A program made the position numbers and the translations under genes. Shown here in pieces: positions 35,925-46,267 of a stretch of DNA of 64,000 nt (position 1 is the stretch's first letter; each line of letters opens with the position of its first letter). The notes under the pieces were generated by a model that searched no databases, was not told the origin of the DNA, and worked only from the letters and a program-made list of their open reading frames with translations. The DNA comes from CAVXYG01 sp963706835. GTDB lineage: Bacteria; Actinomycetota; Actinomycetes; S36-B12; GCA-2699445. The DNA is taken from assembly GCA_963706835.1 (NCBI GenBank), contig CAVPOB010000017.1, positions 124,001-188,000 of the forward strand, read 5' to 3'.

Positions 35925-36884
35925 TCAGCGGATCAGGACGATCTTGCCGAATACCTGCCCCGCGGCCACCTCGGCCAGGGCATCGTGCGCCTGCTCCATG
36001 GGCGCCTCCTGCTCGATCAGCGGCCGCAGCCCGGTGTTGACGCACAAGGCGATCAGTCGGCGCAACTCGTCGATGGTGCCCATCGTCGAGCCGATCACGG
36101 ACAACTGCTTGAAGAACACGCGCTGCAAGTCGGCGGGCGGATTCGCGCCGGACGTCGCGCCGGTGACGATGATCTCCCCGCCCGGACGCAGTGCCCGCAG
36201 CGAGTGCGCCCACGTGGCCGCACCGACGCTCTCGATCACGGCATCCACCCGGTCCGGCAGTCTTGCGCCGGAACTGAAGCCGTCGTGCGCGCCGATCCGG
36301 ATCGCGCGTTGCAGGCGGTCATCGTCGCGGCTCGTCACCCAGACCCGCAGCCCCATGGCGCGTCCCAGCATGATCGCCGCCGTGGCCACTCCCCCGCCGG
36401 CGCCCTGGATCAGGACGGTGTCGCCTGGCTTCAAGGAGGAGCGGGTGGCCAGCATGCGGTACGCCGTCAGCCAAGCAGTGGGAAGACATGCAGCCTCGGC
36501 CATGGTGAGTTCCGGCGGCTTGGGCAACAGGTTGCGCGCGGGCACGGCGACGACGTCGGCGAACGTCCCCTGATGACGCTCCGAGAGCAGGGTCCGACGC
36601 GGGTCCAGGGTTTCATCGCCAACGCCGGAACTGATGACCGAATGGACGATCACCTCGCGTCCGTCGGGGTCCACGCCGGCGGCGTCGCATCCCAGGATCA
36701 TCGGCAGCCGGTCGGCAGGCAGCCCCACGCCTTTCAGGGACCAGACGTCGTGGTGGTTGATGCTGGCCGCGCGCACCTGCACCGGCACCCAGCCCTCGGC
36801 CGGCTCCGGTGCCGGGCGCTCCCCGACGACGAGTCCGTCGAGCGGGTCGTCCGGGTTCAGTGCTGCGGCATAGACGGCGAACAT
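35925..36884 (-). CDS. MDR-family oxidoreductase (quinone oxidoreductase-like)
   Basis: A 319-residue medium-chain dehydrogenase/reductase. N-terminal GroES-like fold with NHHDVWSLKGVG, NADP-binding loop LIQGAGGGVATAAIMLGRA, then VTSRDDDRLQRA. The Cys ligands of catalytic zinc are not evident, so a quinone-reductase-type activity is more likely than alcohol dehydrogenase. It starts at 36884, 7 bp after malic enzyme, so the two are co-transcribed. Confidence 0.83.
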   Translation of the reverse strand: MFAVYAAALNPDDPLDGLVVGERPAPEPAEGWVPVQVRAASINHHDVWSLKGVGLPADRLPMILGCDAAGVDPDGREVIVHSVISSGVGDETLDPRRTLLSERHQGTFADVVAVPARNLLPKPPELTMAEAACLPTAWLTAYRMLATRSSLKPGDTVLIQGAGGGVATAAIMLGRAMGLRVWVTSRDDDRLQRAIRIGAHDGFSSGARLPDRVDAVIESVGAATWAHSLRALRPGGEIIVTGATSGANPPADLQRVFFKQLSVIGSTMGTIDELRRLIALCVNTGLRPLIEQEAPMEQAHDALAEVAAGQVFGKIVLIR

Positions 36885-36891
36885 TGCTGCC

Positions 36892-38166
<1,275 letters not shown>

Positions 38167-38259
38167 GCGGAAACCCCCGCGACCGCTGCTCCGTCCACCG
38201 CCGCCGCCAGGGGTACCTGTGCGATTCTCGCATATGTGCCCGACGCCACCACGCGGAAC

Positions 38260-39501
38260 ATGCGCCGCACGCTCGCGGGGACACTGCTGGGCGCGGTGAT
38301 GATTGCGGGCTGCGCCCCACCGATCGCTCCACCCGGACCGCCGACCGTGCCGCTAGCCTTCCCCGTGGCCGTGGACGAGGAACTGGCTGCGGCGGTGCCG
38401 GCGGCGATCGCAGCCGACGGGATCCTGGATATCGGCACCGACCCGTCCTACCGGCCAATGGAGTACACCGACTCGGAGGGACGGCTGACCGGCGTCGACG
38501 TGCAACTCGCCCAGGCGGTCGCTGCCACCCTCGACCTGCGGCCGGCCTTCGGGTTCGAAGCGTTCAGCGCGTTGGCGTCGGGCATCCGGGCCGGCCGGTT
38601 CGATCTCGGGGTGGCGGCCGTATCAGTGCGCCCGGGCGACTCCCTGGACGTGGACGGGGTGCTCTACCTGGCTTCCGGCACGCTGCTGGCGCGCTCGGTG
38701 GGGTCTGATGCAGAACTGTCGGAATTGTGCGGCCGCGCGATCGCCGCGTTGGAGGGCTCCACTCAGCTGTCCCGATTGGCGGACCTGTCCCTGCAGTGTC
38801 GCGCCTCGGGCCAACCCGAGATCACACTGATCGCCGGCGAGACGCAGGATGCCGTCACTCGATCGGTCCTGGTGGGCCAGGCCGAGGCGCTCGTCGGCGA
38901 CTCCCCCGTGGTGCAGTCCAGCGTCCGTCTCAACGCCGCCGAACTCCAGTTGGCCGCAGGATTCGACGATCCTGCCCCGTTGGCGATGTTGACCCCGCCC
39001 GGCGACGGCTTCGCCGCGGTGGTCTCGCAGGCGCTGGACAACTTGATCGCTGACGGCACCTACGCCGCCATCCTCGCCACTGGCGGCATCGTCGAGGGCG
39101 CCGTGGCGCAGACCGTCGTGCTGCCGTTCGGTACCCCGCTGCCGCAGCAGCCCTTCGCCAGCGGCCGCCGCGCGGAGAAATCAACGGTCGCCGCGCCTGT
39201 GCCGCCGATGGATGGGTACGGTCGGGGGCAGCGCCGTGTCCGCGCGCCTGCGGCGGTGAGGAGGAGAGTTGTCCGACCGGCCCATCGTGCTGGAGCTCCC
39301 CCCTTCCAGCGCATACCTCACCCTCGCGCGGTCCGCGACATCTGCGGTGTGCGCCCGGCTGGGCTACCCGATCGATCGACTCGACGACATCGCTCTCGCG
39401 GTTTCCGAGGCCAGTGCGCTCCTGCTGCAAGACGCCGCGCCCGCCGCTCGGCTGCGGATCAGTCTGGCGCCGTGGCAACAGCGCTCCATGATCGGCGTTG
39501 A
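38260..39501 (+). CDS. Amino-acid-type solute-binding lipoprotein; 3' end unclear
   Basis: A periplasmic-binding-protein (SBP_bac_3-like) lipoprotein: MRRTLAGTLLGAVMIAGC is a signal peptide with lipobox IAGC, and DIGTDPSYRPMEYTD and GVDVQLAQAVAATL follow. It should bind an amino acid or similar polar solute and feed an ABC permease not found nearby. The body fits to about 39150 (VLPFGTP). The frame then runs on to 39501, overlapping the next gene by 233 bp, which is implausible. A lost stop or an indel near 39160-39250 is likely; with one extra base the frame would end at 39259. Confidence 0.65.
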   Translation: MRRTLAGTLLGAVMIAGCAPPIAPPGPPTVPLAFPVAVDEELAAAVPAAIAADGILDIGTDPSYRPMEYTDSEGRLTGVDVQLAQAVAATLDLRPAFGFEAFSALASGIRAGRFDLGVAAVSVRPGDSLDVDGVLYLASGTLLARSVGSDAELSELCGRAIAALEGSTQLSRLADLSLQCRASGQPEITLIAGETQDAVTRSVLVGQAEALVGDSPVVQSSVRLNAAELQLAAGFDDPAPLAMLTPPGDGFAAVVSQALDNLIADGTYAAILATGGIVEGAVAQTVVLPFGTPLPQQPFASGRRAEKSTVAAPVPPMDGYGRGQRRVRAPAAVRRRVVRPAHRAGAPPFQRIPHPRAVRDICGVRPAGLPDRSTRRHRSRGFRGQCAPAARRRARRSAADQSGAVATALHDRR

Positions 39502-39661
39502 TGTCGATATCAGCATCGCCACGACCGCGCAGCGCCCGCCGAAACCGACGACGTTCGGCTGGACGGTGCTGGCCTCGCTGGTGAACAACGTGTCGGCCGA
39601 GTTGGAGGACGGCGTCGTCACACTGCGGCTGCGGTCCAGGGAGGAAGCCGTGGCGACATGA
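39269..39661 (+). CDS. RsbW-like anti-sigma factor
   Basis: A 130-residue GHKL-type protein starting at TTG 39269 with GGAGGAGAG just upstream. It has the family outline IVLELPPSSAYLTLAR, then LDDIALAVSEAS. The N-box Asn is replaced (EASALLL), as seen in actinobacterial UsfX-like members, and no G-box is obvious, so kinase activity is doubtful. It probably holds the SigF encoded next (ATGA overlap) inactive. Confidence 0.8.
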   Translation: MSDRPIVLELPPSSAYLTLARSATSAVCARLGYPIDRLDDIALAVSEASALLLQDAAPAARLRISLAPWQQRSMIGVDVDISIATTAQRPPKPTTFGWTVLASLVNNVSAELEDGVVTLRLRSREEAVAT

Positions 39662-40506
39662 GCGGCTCCAACGTGCGGGCGGGCGACCCGACAGCAGCAC
39701 CGGTCGAATCCGACCAGGTGCCGGCACCGCGGCGCTCCGGCTGGTCGCAGCGCGACCGTGAGGTGGAGCACGCGTTGCTGGCCCGCCTGGCGGCGCTGGA
39801 TCCGCAGGACCCCGCTCGTCGCGACATCCGCGATGCCCTGGTCACGATGCACCTGCCGCTCGTGGAGCACCTGGCGCGCCGGTTCCGCGACCGGGGCGAG
39901 AGCCACGAAGATCTGGTCCAAGTCGGCACCATCGGACTCATCAAGGCGGTGGACCGCTTCGACGTCGACCGTGGAGTGGAGTTCTCGACCTATGCCACGC
40001 CGACGATCGTGGGTGAGATCAAGCGCCATTTCCGCGACCGGGGCTGGGCCATCCGGGTGCCGCGCCGACTGCAGGAGCTTCGCCTGCTCATGAATCGGGG
40101 AACGGCCGATCTGACGCAGCAGCTGGGGCGCGCCCCGACCGTCGCCGAGCTCGCCAAGCACCTCGGCATCACCGAGGACGAGGTGCTCGAAGGCCTGGAG
40201 TCGGCGCAGGCCTACGCCACCACTTCGCTGGACGGCGGCAAAGACGACAGCGATGGCAGCTTCTCAGTCGCCTCATCCCTCGCCGTGGTGGACGCCGGGC
40301 TAGAGGGGGTGGAGAACCGGGAGGCACTGCGGCCACTGCTGCAGGCGCTGCCGGAGCGGGAGAAGCGGATTCTGCAGTTGCGCTTCTTCGAGCACAAGAC
40401 CCAGTCCGAGATCGCGCGTGAGGTGGGGCTGTCCCAGATGCACGTGTCGCGTCTGCTGGCCCGCACCCTCGCCGGGCTGCGCGAGCAACTGCTGGACGAG
40501 TACTGA
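39658..40506 (+). CDS. sigF: SigF/SigB-type RNA polymerase sigma factor
   Basis: A 282-residue sigma factor. Region 2 is DLVQVGTIGLIKAVDRFDV and EFSTYATPTIVGEIKRHFRD; region 3 PRRLQELRLLM and LAKHLGITEDEVLEGL; region 4 QALPEREKRILQLRFFE and HVSRLLARTLAGLREQ. The group is SigF/SigB, controlling general stress and late functions in actinobacteria. Translationally coupled to the upstream anti-sigma gene. Confidence 0.9.
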   Translation: MSGSNVRAGDPTAAPVESDQVPAPRRSGWSQRDREVEHALLARLAALDPQDPARRDIRDALVTMHLPLVEHLARRFRDRGESHEDLVQVGTIGLIKAVDRFDVDRGVEFSTYATPTIVGEIKRHFRDRGWAIRVPRRLQELRLLMNRGTADLTQQLGRAPTVAELAKHLGITEDEVLEGLESAQAYATTSLDGGKDDSDGSFSVASSLAVVDAGLEGVENREALRPLLQALPEREKRILQLRFFEHKTQSEIAREVGLSQMHVSRLLARTLAGLREQLLDEY

Positions 40507-40549
40507 CCGGCGGCCCTCGCCCGCTCGAAGCCGCAGCCGTTGTGGCCGA

Positions 40550-40954
40550 TCAGGCGATCCGGGCGCGCAGGAGCCCCACCCAGGCCACCAGTCCCGCACC
40601 GCAGATACCGGTCAGCAGCCAGCCGACCACGCTGGCCGCGCCCGAGCCGGTGGCCAAGGGGATCGCAACCGTGAGTCCGAGCACCTGCGCGAGTGCAAAG
40701 GGGGTGAGCGCAGCGCTGCTGCCACGCGACAAGCCCCGTGCGATCCACAGCAAGGCGGCTCCGAACACCAGGTAGAGCAGGACCTCCAACGTGATGCCGA
40801 TCGGACTGGCCACCGCAGCAGGACCGGTGATCCCGTCGCGGGCCACCACCCAGATCACCGCCGCTGCGTTGATGAGCAGTGCACCGCCCTCGATGACCGC
40901 AACCGTCGCTGCGATCGGGCGCATCCTGGTCCGCGCCAGCACCGAGTCACCCAC
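40550..40954 (-). CDS. Small four-helix membrane protein
   Basis: 134 residues with four hydrophobic segments (VIEGGALLINAAAVIWVV; LEVLLYLVFGAALLWIA; FALAQVLGLTVAIPLA; WLLTGICGAGLVAWVGLL). The function is unknown; this looks like a conserved actinobacterial integral membrane protein. The GTG at 40954 is the chosen start; the frame extends to 41155 through the divergent promoter region. It converges with sigF and is divergent from the DAGK gene. Confidence 0.7.
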   Translation of the reverse strand: MGDSVLARTRMRPIAATVAVIEGGALLINAAAVIWVVARDGITGPAAVASPIGITLEVLLYLVFGAALLWIARGLSRGSSAALTPFALAQVLGLTVAIPLATGSGAASVVGWLLTGICGAGLVAWVGLLRARIA

Positions 40955-41033
40955 CTCAGCAGGGTAACCCGACACGGCACGGCCGGCCGCCGCAGCCGCG
41001 GCGCAGCGACCGAATGCGGCGCTCGTGTTGGCA

Positions 41034-41039
41034 TACCCT
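41034..41039 (+). promoter_or_regulatory. -10 of the DAGK gene
   Basis: TACCCT lies 6 nt before the ATG at 41046, indicating a leaderless transcript. Confidence 0.55.
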
Positions 41040-41045
41040 GTCGCA

Positions 41046-41975
41046 ATGCGCGGACTGCTGATCGCCAATCCCAATGCCACGACCACGGACGCCCGCATCC
41101 GTGATGTCCTGGTCTCCGCCATCGGCAGCGTCGTCGACCTGACGACCATCACCACCTCGCACCGGGGTCATGCCGGTGAACTGGCGGCCCGGGCAGCCAC
41201 CGACGGAACCGACGTGGTGCTGACCCTCGGCGGCGACGGCACCGTGCACGAGGTGGTCAACGGCCTCATGGCCGGCGGTACCGCAACATTGCCGGCGCTT
41301 GCGACGATCCCGGGCGGATCGGCCAACGTCTTCGCGCGCGCATGCGGATTGCCCAACGACGCGGTGACGGCGACCGGCGAGATCATCGCGGCCCTGCGCC
41401 AGCACCGGTTTCGCCGCATCGGCCTCGGCCGCGCGAACGGCATGCTGTTCACCTGCAATGCCGGGCTCGGCCTCGACGCCGAGGTGATCGCCGCGATGGA
41501 GCACCACCGCGCCTCCGGTCGCGCGGCGACGCCGCAACGGTACGTGGCCACCGCGGTGCGGGAGTACTTCGCCCGGACCGATCGCAAGCACCCGGCGCTG
41601 ACCGTCCTCCCGGAGGGGGCAGCACCCGTCGATCACGGTTTCCTGGCGATCGTCCAGAACTGCTCGCCCTGGACCTACATGGGGAACCTGCCGGTGAATG
41701 CCTGTCCGCAGGCTTCGTTCGAGACCGGCCTGGATGTGTTGGCGATCCGAGACATGCGCGTCCTGCCATCGCTGCGAGTGACCGGTCGACTGCTGCGCAG
41801 CAGCACCGCCCAGGTGCGGACGAAGTCGCTGTTCCTCGGCCATGATCTCAACCGCTTCACGATCGTGGCCAACCGCGAAGTCGCCCTGCAGGTGGATGGC
41901 GAGGGGATCGGTCACACCCGCCATGTGACGTTCGAGAACCTGCCCGACGCGCTGCGCATCGTGGATTGCAGCTGA
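41046..41975 (+). CDS. Diacylglycerol kinase-like lipid kinase
   Basis: A 309-residue DAGK-catalytic-domain protein. The ATP loop is LTLGGDGTVHEVVNG, then PGGSANVFARACG; FTCNAGLGLDAEVI and the C-terminal ALQVDGEGIGH follow. It phosphorylates diacylglycerol or a related lipid (mycobacterial members serve phosphatidic acid or PIM synthesis). Leaderless start at 41046, divergent from the small membrane protein. The 341 bp downstream belong to the whiB1 promoter and leader. Confidence 0.9.
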   Translation: MRGLLIANPNATTTDARIRDVLVSAIGSVVDLTTITTSHRGHAGELAARAATDGTDVVLTLGGDGTVHEVVNGLMAGGTATLPALATIPGGSANVFARACGLPNDAVTATGEIIAALRQHRFRRIGLGRANGMLFTCNAGLGLDAEVIAAMEHHRASGRAATPQRYVATAVREYFARTDRKHPALTVLPEGAAPVDHGFLAIVQNCSPWTYMGNLPVNACPQASFETGLDVLAIRDMRVLPSLRVTGRLLRSSTAQVRTKSLFLGHDLNRFTIVANREVALQVDGEGIGHTRHVTFENLPDALRIVDCS

Positions 41976-42001
41976 GCGGAATCCCCGGCACGACCCGCGA
42001 A

Positions 42002-42038
42002 TGTGACGCAGATGACATGTCCTGTGGCGCGAACCACA
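42002..42038 (+). promoter_or_regulatory. Tandem CRP-like sites upstream of whiB1
   Basis: TGTGACGCAGATGACA (42002-42017) and TGTGGCGCGAACCACA (42023-42038), centres 21 bp apart. The first resembles TGTGA-N6-TCACA with one mismatch; the second is a perfect TGTGG-N6-CCACA dyad. In M. tuberculosis whiB1 is controlled by two CRP (Rv3676) sites at the same spacing. The likely -10 is TATACC at 42078-42083, putting the sites at roughly -59 and -80. Confidence 0.6.
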
Positions 42039-42317
42039 GCGAGAACCCTTGAGAACAGGTGAACAACCTGAAACCCTTATACCAACGGTTGGGGGACGCT
42101 CCGGCCACGCAGCGTCAGTACCAGCACGGTCGATAGCCCCAACATGTGTGCGAGCTGCTCACATCGGGTATGTCTCCCGCAGGAACTGGCACCCATCCGT
42201 TCGATCCACAGTCTAGACCCAGCCCCGCGCAGCCCCGCGGTGGGGGTGCGGTCGCGATTGTGACTCGATGCACAAACTGCTCGGGTGTCACCGGCACCCC
42301 GCAACAGGAGGTAGGCA

Positions 42318-42569
42318 ATGGATTGGCGACATCGTGCGGCGTGCCGCGACGAGGATCCCGAACTGTTCTTTCCCATCGGGACCACCGGTCCGGCGCTGAT
42401 GCAGGTGGAGGACGCGAAAGCGGTCTGCCGCCGATGCGAGGTCAGCGAGGCCTGCCTGAACTGGGCGTTGGAGAACGGTCAGGACGCCGGCGTCTGGGGC
42501 GGCCTGGGTGAGGATGAGCGGCGGGCCCTGAAGCGGCGCCGCGCCCGGGCCCGCGCCCGCACGGCCTGA
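42318..42569 (+). CDS. whiB1: WhiB1-type iron-sulfur transcription regulator
   Basis: An 83-residue WhiB protein with 4Fe-4S ligands Cys9, Cys37, Cys40 and Cys46 (CRRCEVSEAC), exactly as in WhiB1. GVWGGLGEDERR is the turn motif, and the tail KRRRARARAR contacts DNA. WhiB1 clusters react with nitric oxide and the protein works with the principal sigma factor. Ribosome-binding site AGGAGG at 42305. A long leader (over 200 nt) separates the promoter region from the start. Neighbour pdtaS matches the mycobacterial order. Confidence 0.93.
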   Translation: MDWRHRAACRDEDPELFFPIGTTGPALMQVEDAKAVCRRCEVSEACLNWALENGQDAGVWGGLGEDERRALKRRRARARARTA

Positions 42570-42591
42570 GCCTGCGCTCGGCCCGCACACG

Positions 42592-44022
42592 CTACGACGG
42601 CACCCGCGCCGCGATCCTGGCGCGGGTGCCGCGCCGTGTCTCCTCCCATTCCAGGGTGCCGCCGATCTGCTCGGTCACCAGGGTGCGCACGATCTGCAGG
42701 CCGAGACCGGTGGTGGCATCGGCATCGAACCCGATCCCATCGTCGCTGACCCAGACCTGCAACTGGTCCTCCGTGCGCTCCACGCAGACCTCGATCGAGG
42801 TGGCCCGAGCATGCTCGGCGGCATTGAGCAGCAACTCCGACAACGCCATGGCCAGCGGCGTGGCGATCGCCGCCGGCAGCGCGTCGAAATGACCGTCCTG
42901 CCGCACCGAGGCCGGGCGATGCGCCACGCTGGTGGCGGTATCTGCGGCCAGGTCGATCAACTTGGCGGTGACGGCATCGAAGTCCACCTCGTCGCCGGAT
43001 TCCTGCGACAACGTCTCATGGACGAATGCGATCGTGGTCACCCGGGCGACCGCGTCCAGCAGGGCATGCCGGCTCTCATCGGTAGGCATCCGCCGGGCCT
43101 GCAGCCGCAACAGTGAGGCAACCGTCTGCAGGTTGTTCTTCACCCGGTGGTGGACCTCGCGAATCGTGGCTTCCTTCGACAGCAGCGCCCGCTCGGTCTT
43201 GCGCAGCTCGGAGACATCGCGCAGCAGGACCACGGCTCCCCGCTGGCCGTCCAGCGGGATCGAGCGCAGGGACAGCGTGCCGCCCTTGGTCTCGATCTCC
43301 AGCACTCCGGCGGCCGCGCCGGTGGCAACGCTGACCAGAGCCTGATCCGCAGCGGAGGCCCCGCTGAGAATCCGGGCCACGATTCGGGCCATGGCCACGC
43401 CGACCAGGGGTGTGGTCAGACCCATGGCGCGCATGGCCGATTGCGCGTTCGGGCTGGCGAACTGCACGATGCCACTGCGATCGATCCGGAGCAGCCCGTC
43501 GCCCACGCGATGGTGGCTGCCACGACCCTGCTGATGGGGGAACGATCCGTGCGCGATCATCTCCGCCAGCGCGTCCGCCGCCGCGAGGTAGGCCTCTTCC
43601 AACCGCCCCAGGGGACGGTCCCGCACTGCGGTGTAGCGGGCCAGCACCGCCACCGGCCGACCCTTCGGATGCCGCGCGAGGCGCACCGGGATCGCTTCCC
43701 TGCCGACCGGCACGACCCCGGAGTCCCGGGCGCGCTCTCGGATCACCTCCCCGGAGGCCAGCGCGCGGTCCACCTGCGGCAGTCGGCCGCGCGGGATGAA
43801 CGTCCCAACGACGTCCAACGGGATTCGCGTCGGGGCCGTGTCGGGCCGGACCTGCGCGGCGGCGACGAATCCGCCCGCATTCCAGGTGGGCAGGTACAGC
43901 ACCAGGTCGGAGAAGCCGAGGTCGGCCATGATGCCCCAGTCGCTGACCAGTGCGGTCAGATGCGCGACGGCCTCGTCGCTGAGGTCGGCACGGCTGAGCG
44001 CCATCGACTGCAGGGCGGGCAC
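42592..44022 (-). CDS. pdtaS: Two-component sensor histidine kinase PdtaS
   Basis: A 476-residue soluble kinase. N-terminal GAF-like (about 1-155), PAS (about 165-275), then a HisKA_2 dimerisation helix with phospho-acceptor IREVHHRVKNNLQTVASLL, and a HATPase_c domain (ALSELLLNAAEHA; WVSDDGIGFD). It matches PdtaS, whose partner is an ANTAR antiterminator (PdtaR), not present in this window. Convergent with whiB1. Confidence 0.9.
   Translation of the reverse strand: MPALQSMALSRADLSDEAVAHLTALVSDWGIMADLGFSDLVLYLPTWNAGGFVAAAQVRPDTAPTRIPLDVVGTFIPRGRLPQVDRALASGEVIRERARDSGVVPVGREAIPVRLARHPKGRPVAVLARYTAVRDRPLGRLEEAYLAAADALAEMIAHGSFPHQQGRGSHHRVGDGLLRIDRSGIVQFASPNAQSAMRAMGLTTPLVGVAMARIVARILSGASAADQALVSVATGAAAGVLEIETKGGTLSLRSIPLDGQRGAVVLLRDVSELRKTERALLSKEATIREVHHRVKNNLQTVASLLRLQARRMPTDESRHALLDAVARVTTIAFVHETLSQESGDEVDFDAVTAKLIDLAADTATSVAHRPASVRQDGHFDALPAAIATPLAMALSELLLNAAEHARATSIEVCVERTEDQLQVWVSDDGIGFDADATTGLGLQIVRTLVTEQIGGTLEWEETRRGTRARIAARVPS
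42599..42630. terminator. Bidirectional hairpin between whiB1 and pdtaS
   Basis: GGCACCCGCGCC (42599-42610) pairs perfectly with GGCGCGGGTGCC (42619-42630), with an 8-base loop. It covers the last codons of pdtaS and lies 30 bp after the whiB1 stop. No U-run follows, so terminator use is inferred. Confidence 0.5.
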
Positions 44023-44112
44023 AGCGACCAGGGTACGCAGCGGCTGCCGCTACCGACCACCGCAGCCGAAGGCCCCCGCGGCGCCCGGTGGCACGGCTTG
44101 TACGGTGCGAGC

Positions 44113-45816
44113 ATGAGTTCCAGCGAATCCGCGGCACAGGGACACGGCGGTGAGCACATCGTCGCGGCGGCCCGCGCCCACGGGGTGGGCACCTTGTGGA
44201 CCCTGTCGGGTGCACACGTCTTCCCCATCTACGACGCCGCCGTCGGGGGCCGCGATGCGGTCGCCCAGCACGCCGATACGATCAGCGCAGCCGCCAACGG
44301 GCCACTGCGGATGGTCGATACCCGGCACGAGGCCACTGCCGTCTTCGCCGCCGAGGCCAGCGCGAAGCTCACCCGGCGCCCCGGCTTCGCCGTCGTCACG
44401 GCGGGTCCCGGCGTCACCAATGCTGTCAGCGGTATCGCCAGCGCGTCGTTCAACGGCACGCCGCTGGTCGTCGTCGGCGGTCGGGCACCGAGCAACCGCT
44501 GGGGCCACGGCGCCTTGCAGGAGCTCGACCACCCGCCCCTGCTGGCACCGATCACCAAACGCGCGTTCACCGTGACTGATCCCGTGCAGACGGCCAGCGA
44601 GATCGATGACGCGTTCGCCCTGGCGGCCGCCCCGCACCGCGGACCGGTCTTCGCCGACATCCCCATGGACGTGCTCTTCTCGCACAGCCCGCGCGCAGCG
44701 CTGCGGGGACCGTCGCAATCGGCGCGGATCGAACCCGACCCCGATGCCGTCGCCGCCAGCGCCGCGTTGATCGCCGCAGCCGACCGACCGGTCGTGGTGA
44801 TCGGCAGCGACGTGTGGTCCGATGGCGCCGAAGAAGCCGCCCTGGCCTTCGCCGAGGAGACCGGGCTGCCCGTCATCGCCAACGGCATGGGACGCGGCAT
44901 CCTGCCGCGCGGGCACCGGTGCCTCGTCACGCGGGCGCGGTCGGCGGCCTTCCGCGACGCCGACCTCGTCGTGGTCGTCGGGGCGCCGCTGGACTTCCGG
45001 CTGGGGTACGGGATCTTCGGCGACCCGGCATCGCCCGCCCACGTGATCCACGTCGCCGACGCCCCGCAATCGGTGGCCCGGCATGTCGATCTGGCCGGAT
45101 CTGTCGTGGGTGATCTGACCACGGCCCTCACGTCGCTGACCGCCGAGATCGATCGCCACCCTGCCCGACACGACGTGTCTCAGTGGCGCGAGAAGCTCCG
45201 GGCTGCAGCGCTCGCCGCAGCGCAGCAGGACCGCGAATTGCTGACCAGTGACGCCGACCCGATCCATCCGGCCCGCATCTACGGCGAGCTCCTGCCCCGA
45301 TTGGCTGACGATGCGGTGGTCGTCGGCGACGGCGGCGACTTCGTCTCCTTCGCCGGCAAGTTCGTCGAACCCGCTCGCCCCGGGGGCTGGCTGGACCCGG
45401 GGCCCTATGGCTGCCTGGGAACGGGGCTCGGATATGCCATGGCGGCCAGGGTCGCCCGTCCTGACAGCCAGGTCGTGGCGCTGCTCGGTGACGGCGCCGC
45501 AGGTATGAGCCTGATGGATGTCGACACACTCGTGCGGCACCGACTGCCGGTGGTCATGGTGGTGGGCAACAACGCCACATGGGCCCTGGAGAAGCACCCC
45601 ATGCGGTTCCTGTACGGCTATGACGTGGCCGCCGACCTGCTGCCGAGCCGCTACGACGAAGTGGTGGCTGCCCTCGGCGGAGCCGGGGAGACGGTGGAGC
45701 GCCCCGCGGACATCGGACCGGCGCTGGACCGCGCGTTCGCCTCGGGCGTGCCGTACCTGGTCAACGTGCGTACCGACACCGACGTGGCCTACCCCCGGGG
45801 GACCACCGGGGTGTAG
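44113..45816 (+). CDS. Thiamine-diphosphate enzyme, acetolactate synthase-like
   Basis: A 567-residue protein with three ALS-type domains. The N-terminal DTRHEATAVFAAEAS contains the catalytic Glu, the centre is the FAD/linker domain, and the C-terminal TPP motif is GDGAAGMSLMDVDTLVR...NNATWALEKH. A large family covers acetolactate synthase, oxalyl-CoA decarboxylase and others; without regulatory-subunit or ilv neighbours the exact reaction is open. A TACGGT -10 six nt before the ATG gives a leaderless start. Confidence 0.82.
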   Translation: MSSSESAAQGHGGEHIVAAARAHGVGTLWTLSGAHVFPIYDAAVGGRDAVAQHADTISAAANGPLRMVDTRHEATAVFAAEASAKLTRRPGFAVVTAGPGVTNAVSGIASASFNGTPLVVVGGRAPSNRWGHGALQELDHPPLLAPITKRAFTVTDPVQTASEIDDAFALAAAPHRGPVFADIPMDVLFSHSPRAALRGPSQSARIEPDPDAVAASAALIAAADRPVVVIGSDVWSDGAEEAALAFAEETGLPVIANGMGRGILPRGHRCLVTRARSAAFRDADLVVVVGAPLDFRLGYGIFGDPASPAHVIHVADAPQSVARHVDLAGSVVGDLTTALTSLTAEIDRHPARHDVSQWREKLRAAALAAAQQDRELLTSDADPIHPARIYGELLPRLADDAVVVGDGGDFVSFAGKFVEPARPGGWLDPGPYGCLGTGLGYAMAARVARPDSQVVALLGDGAAGMSLMDVDTLVRHRLPVVMVVGNNATWALEKHPMRFLYGYDVAADLLPSRYDEVVAALGGAGETVERPADIGPALDRAFASGVPYLVNVRTDTDVAYPRGTTGV

Positions 45817-45844
45817 CGCTCAGCGGGCCCACCGGGGGCAGCGC

Positions 45845-46267
45845 TCAGCGGCCCCGCTGCAGGCGCGCGAGGAAGCGCTCGCGGTCCACGACGGCGCGCG
45901 TGATGCTGCCGTGCGCGATGATCGTGACGGTGCCGTCGGCGTGCTCCTGCGCCGCCTCGCAGTCGAAGCGGACCAGTTTGCCCTCGCGTCCGTGCACCGT
46001 TGCCGACACCGACACCGCGGCCCCTTCCGGGCTGGCAGCGACGTGATCCACCTCGATGGAGGTTCCTACTGTGGTGGTGCCCGCGACCAGCACATCAGCC
46101 GCGGCATCCACCGTGGCGGCTTCCAGCCAAGCGACCAAGCGCGGTGTCGCCAGCACGGCAACATCACCGCTGCCCAGCGCCGGAGCCAGGTCGCTGGCGG
46201 TGACTCGGTAGCGGCGGCGCGCGCTGCGTCCGATCAGTTCGTCCTCGTCCACGATCGCCTCAGCCAC
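45845..46267 (-). CDS. Hotdog-fold thioesterase-like protein
   Basis: A 140-residue hotdog protein similar in outline to fluoroacetyl-CoA thioesterase FlK: VLATPRLVAWLEAATVDAA, VAGTTTVGTSIEVDHVA (Thr/His environment) and FDCEAAQEHADG. It is the third gene of the SigR operon (overlap of 8 bp with rsrA), so it is probably stress-induced. The acyl-CoA substrate is unknown. Confidence 0.8.
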   Translation of the reverse strand: MAEAIVDEDELIGRSARRRYRVTASDLAPALGSGDVAVLATPRLVAWLEAATVDAAADVLVAGTTTVGTSIEVDHVAASPEGAAVSVSATVHGREGKLVRFDCEAAQEHADGTVTIIAHGSITRAVVDRERFLARLQRGR

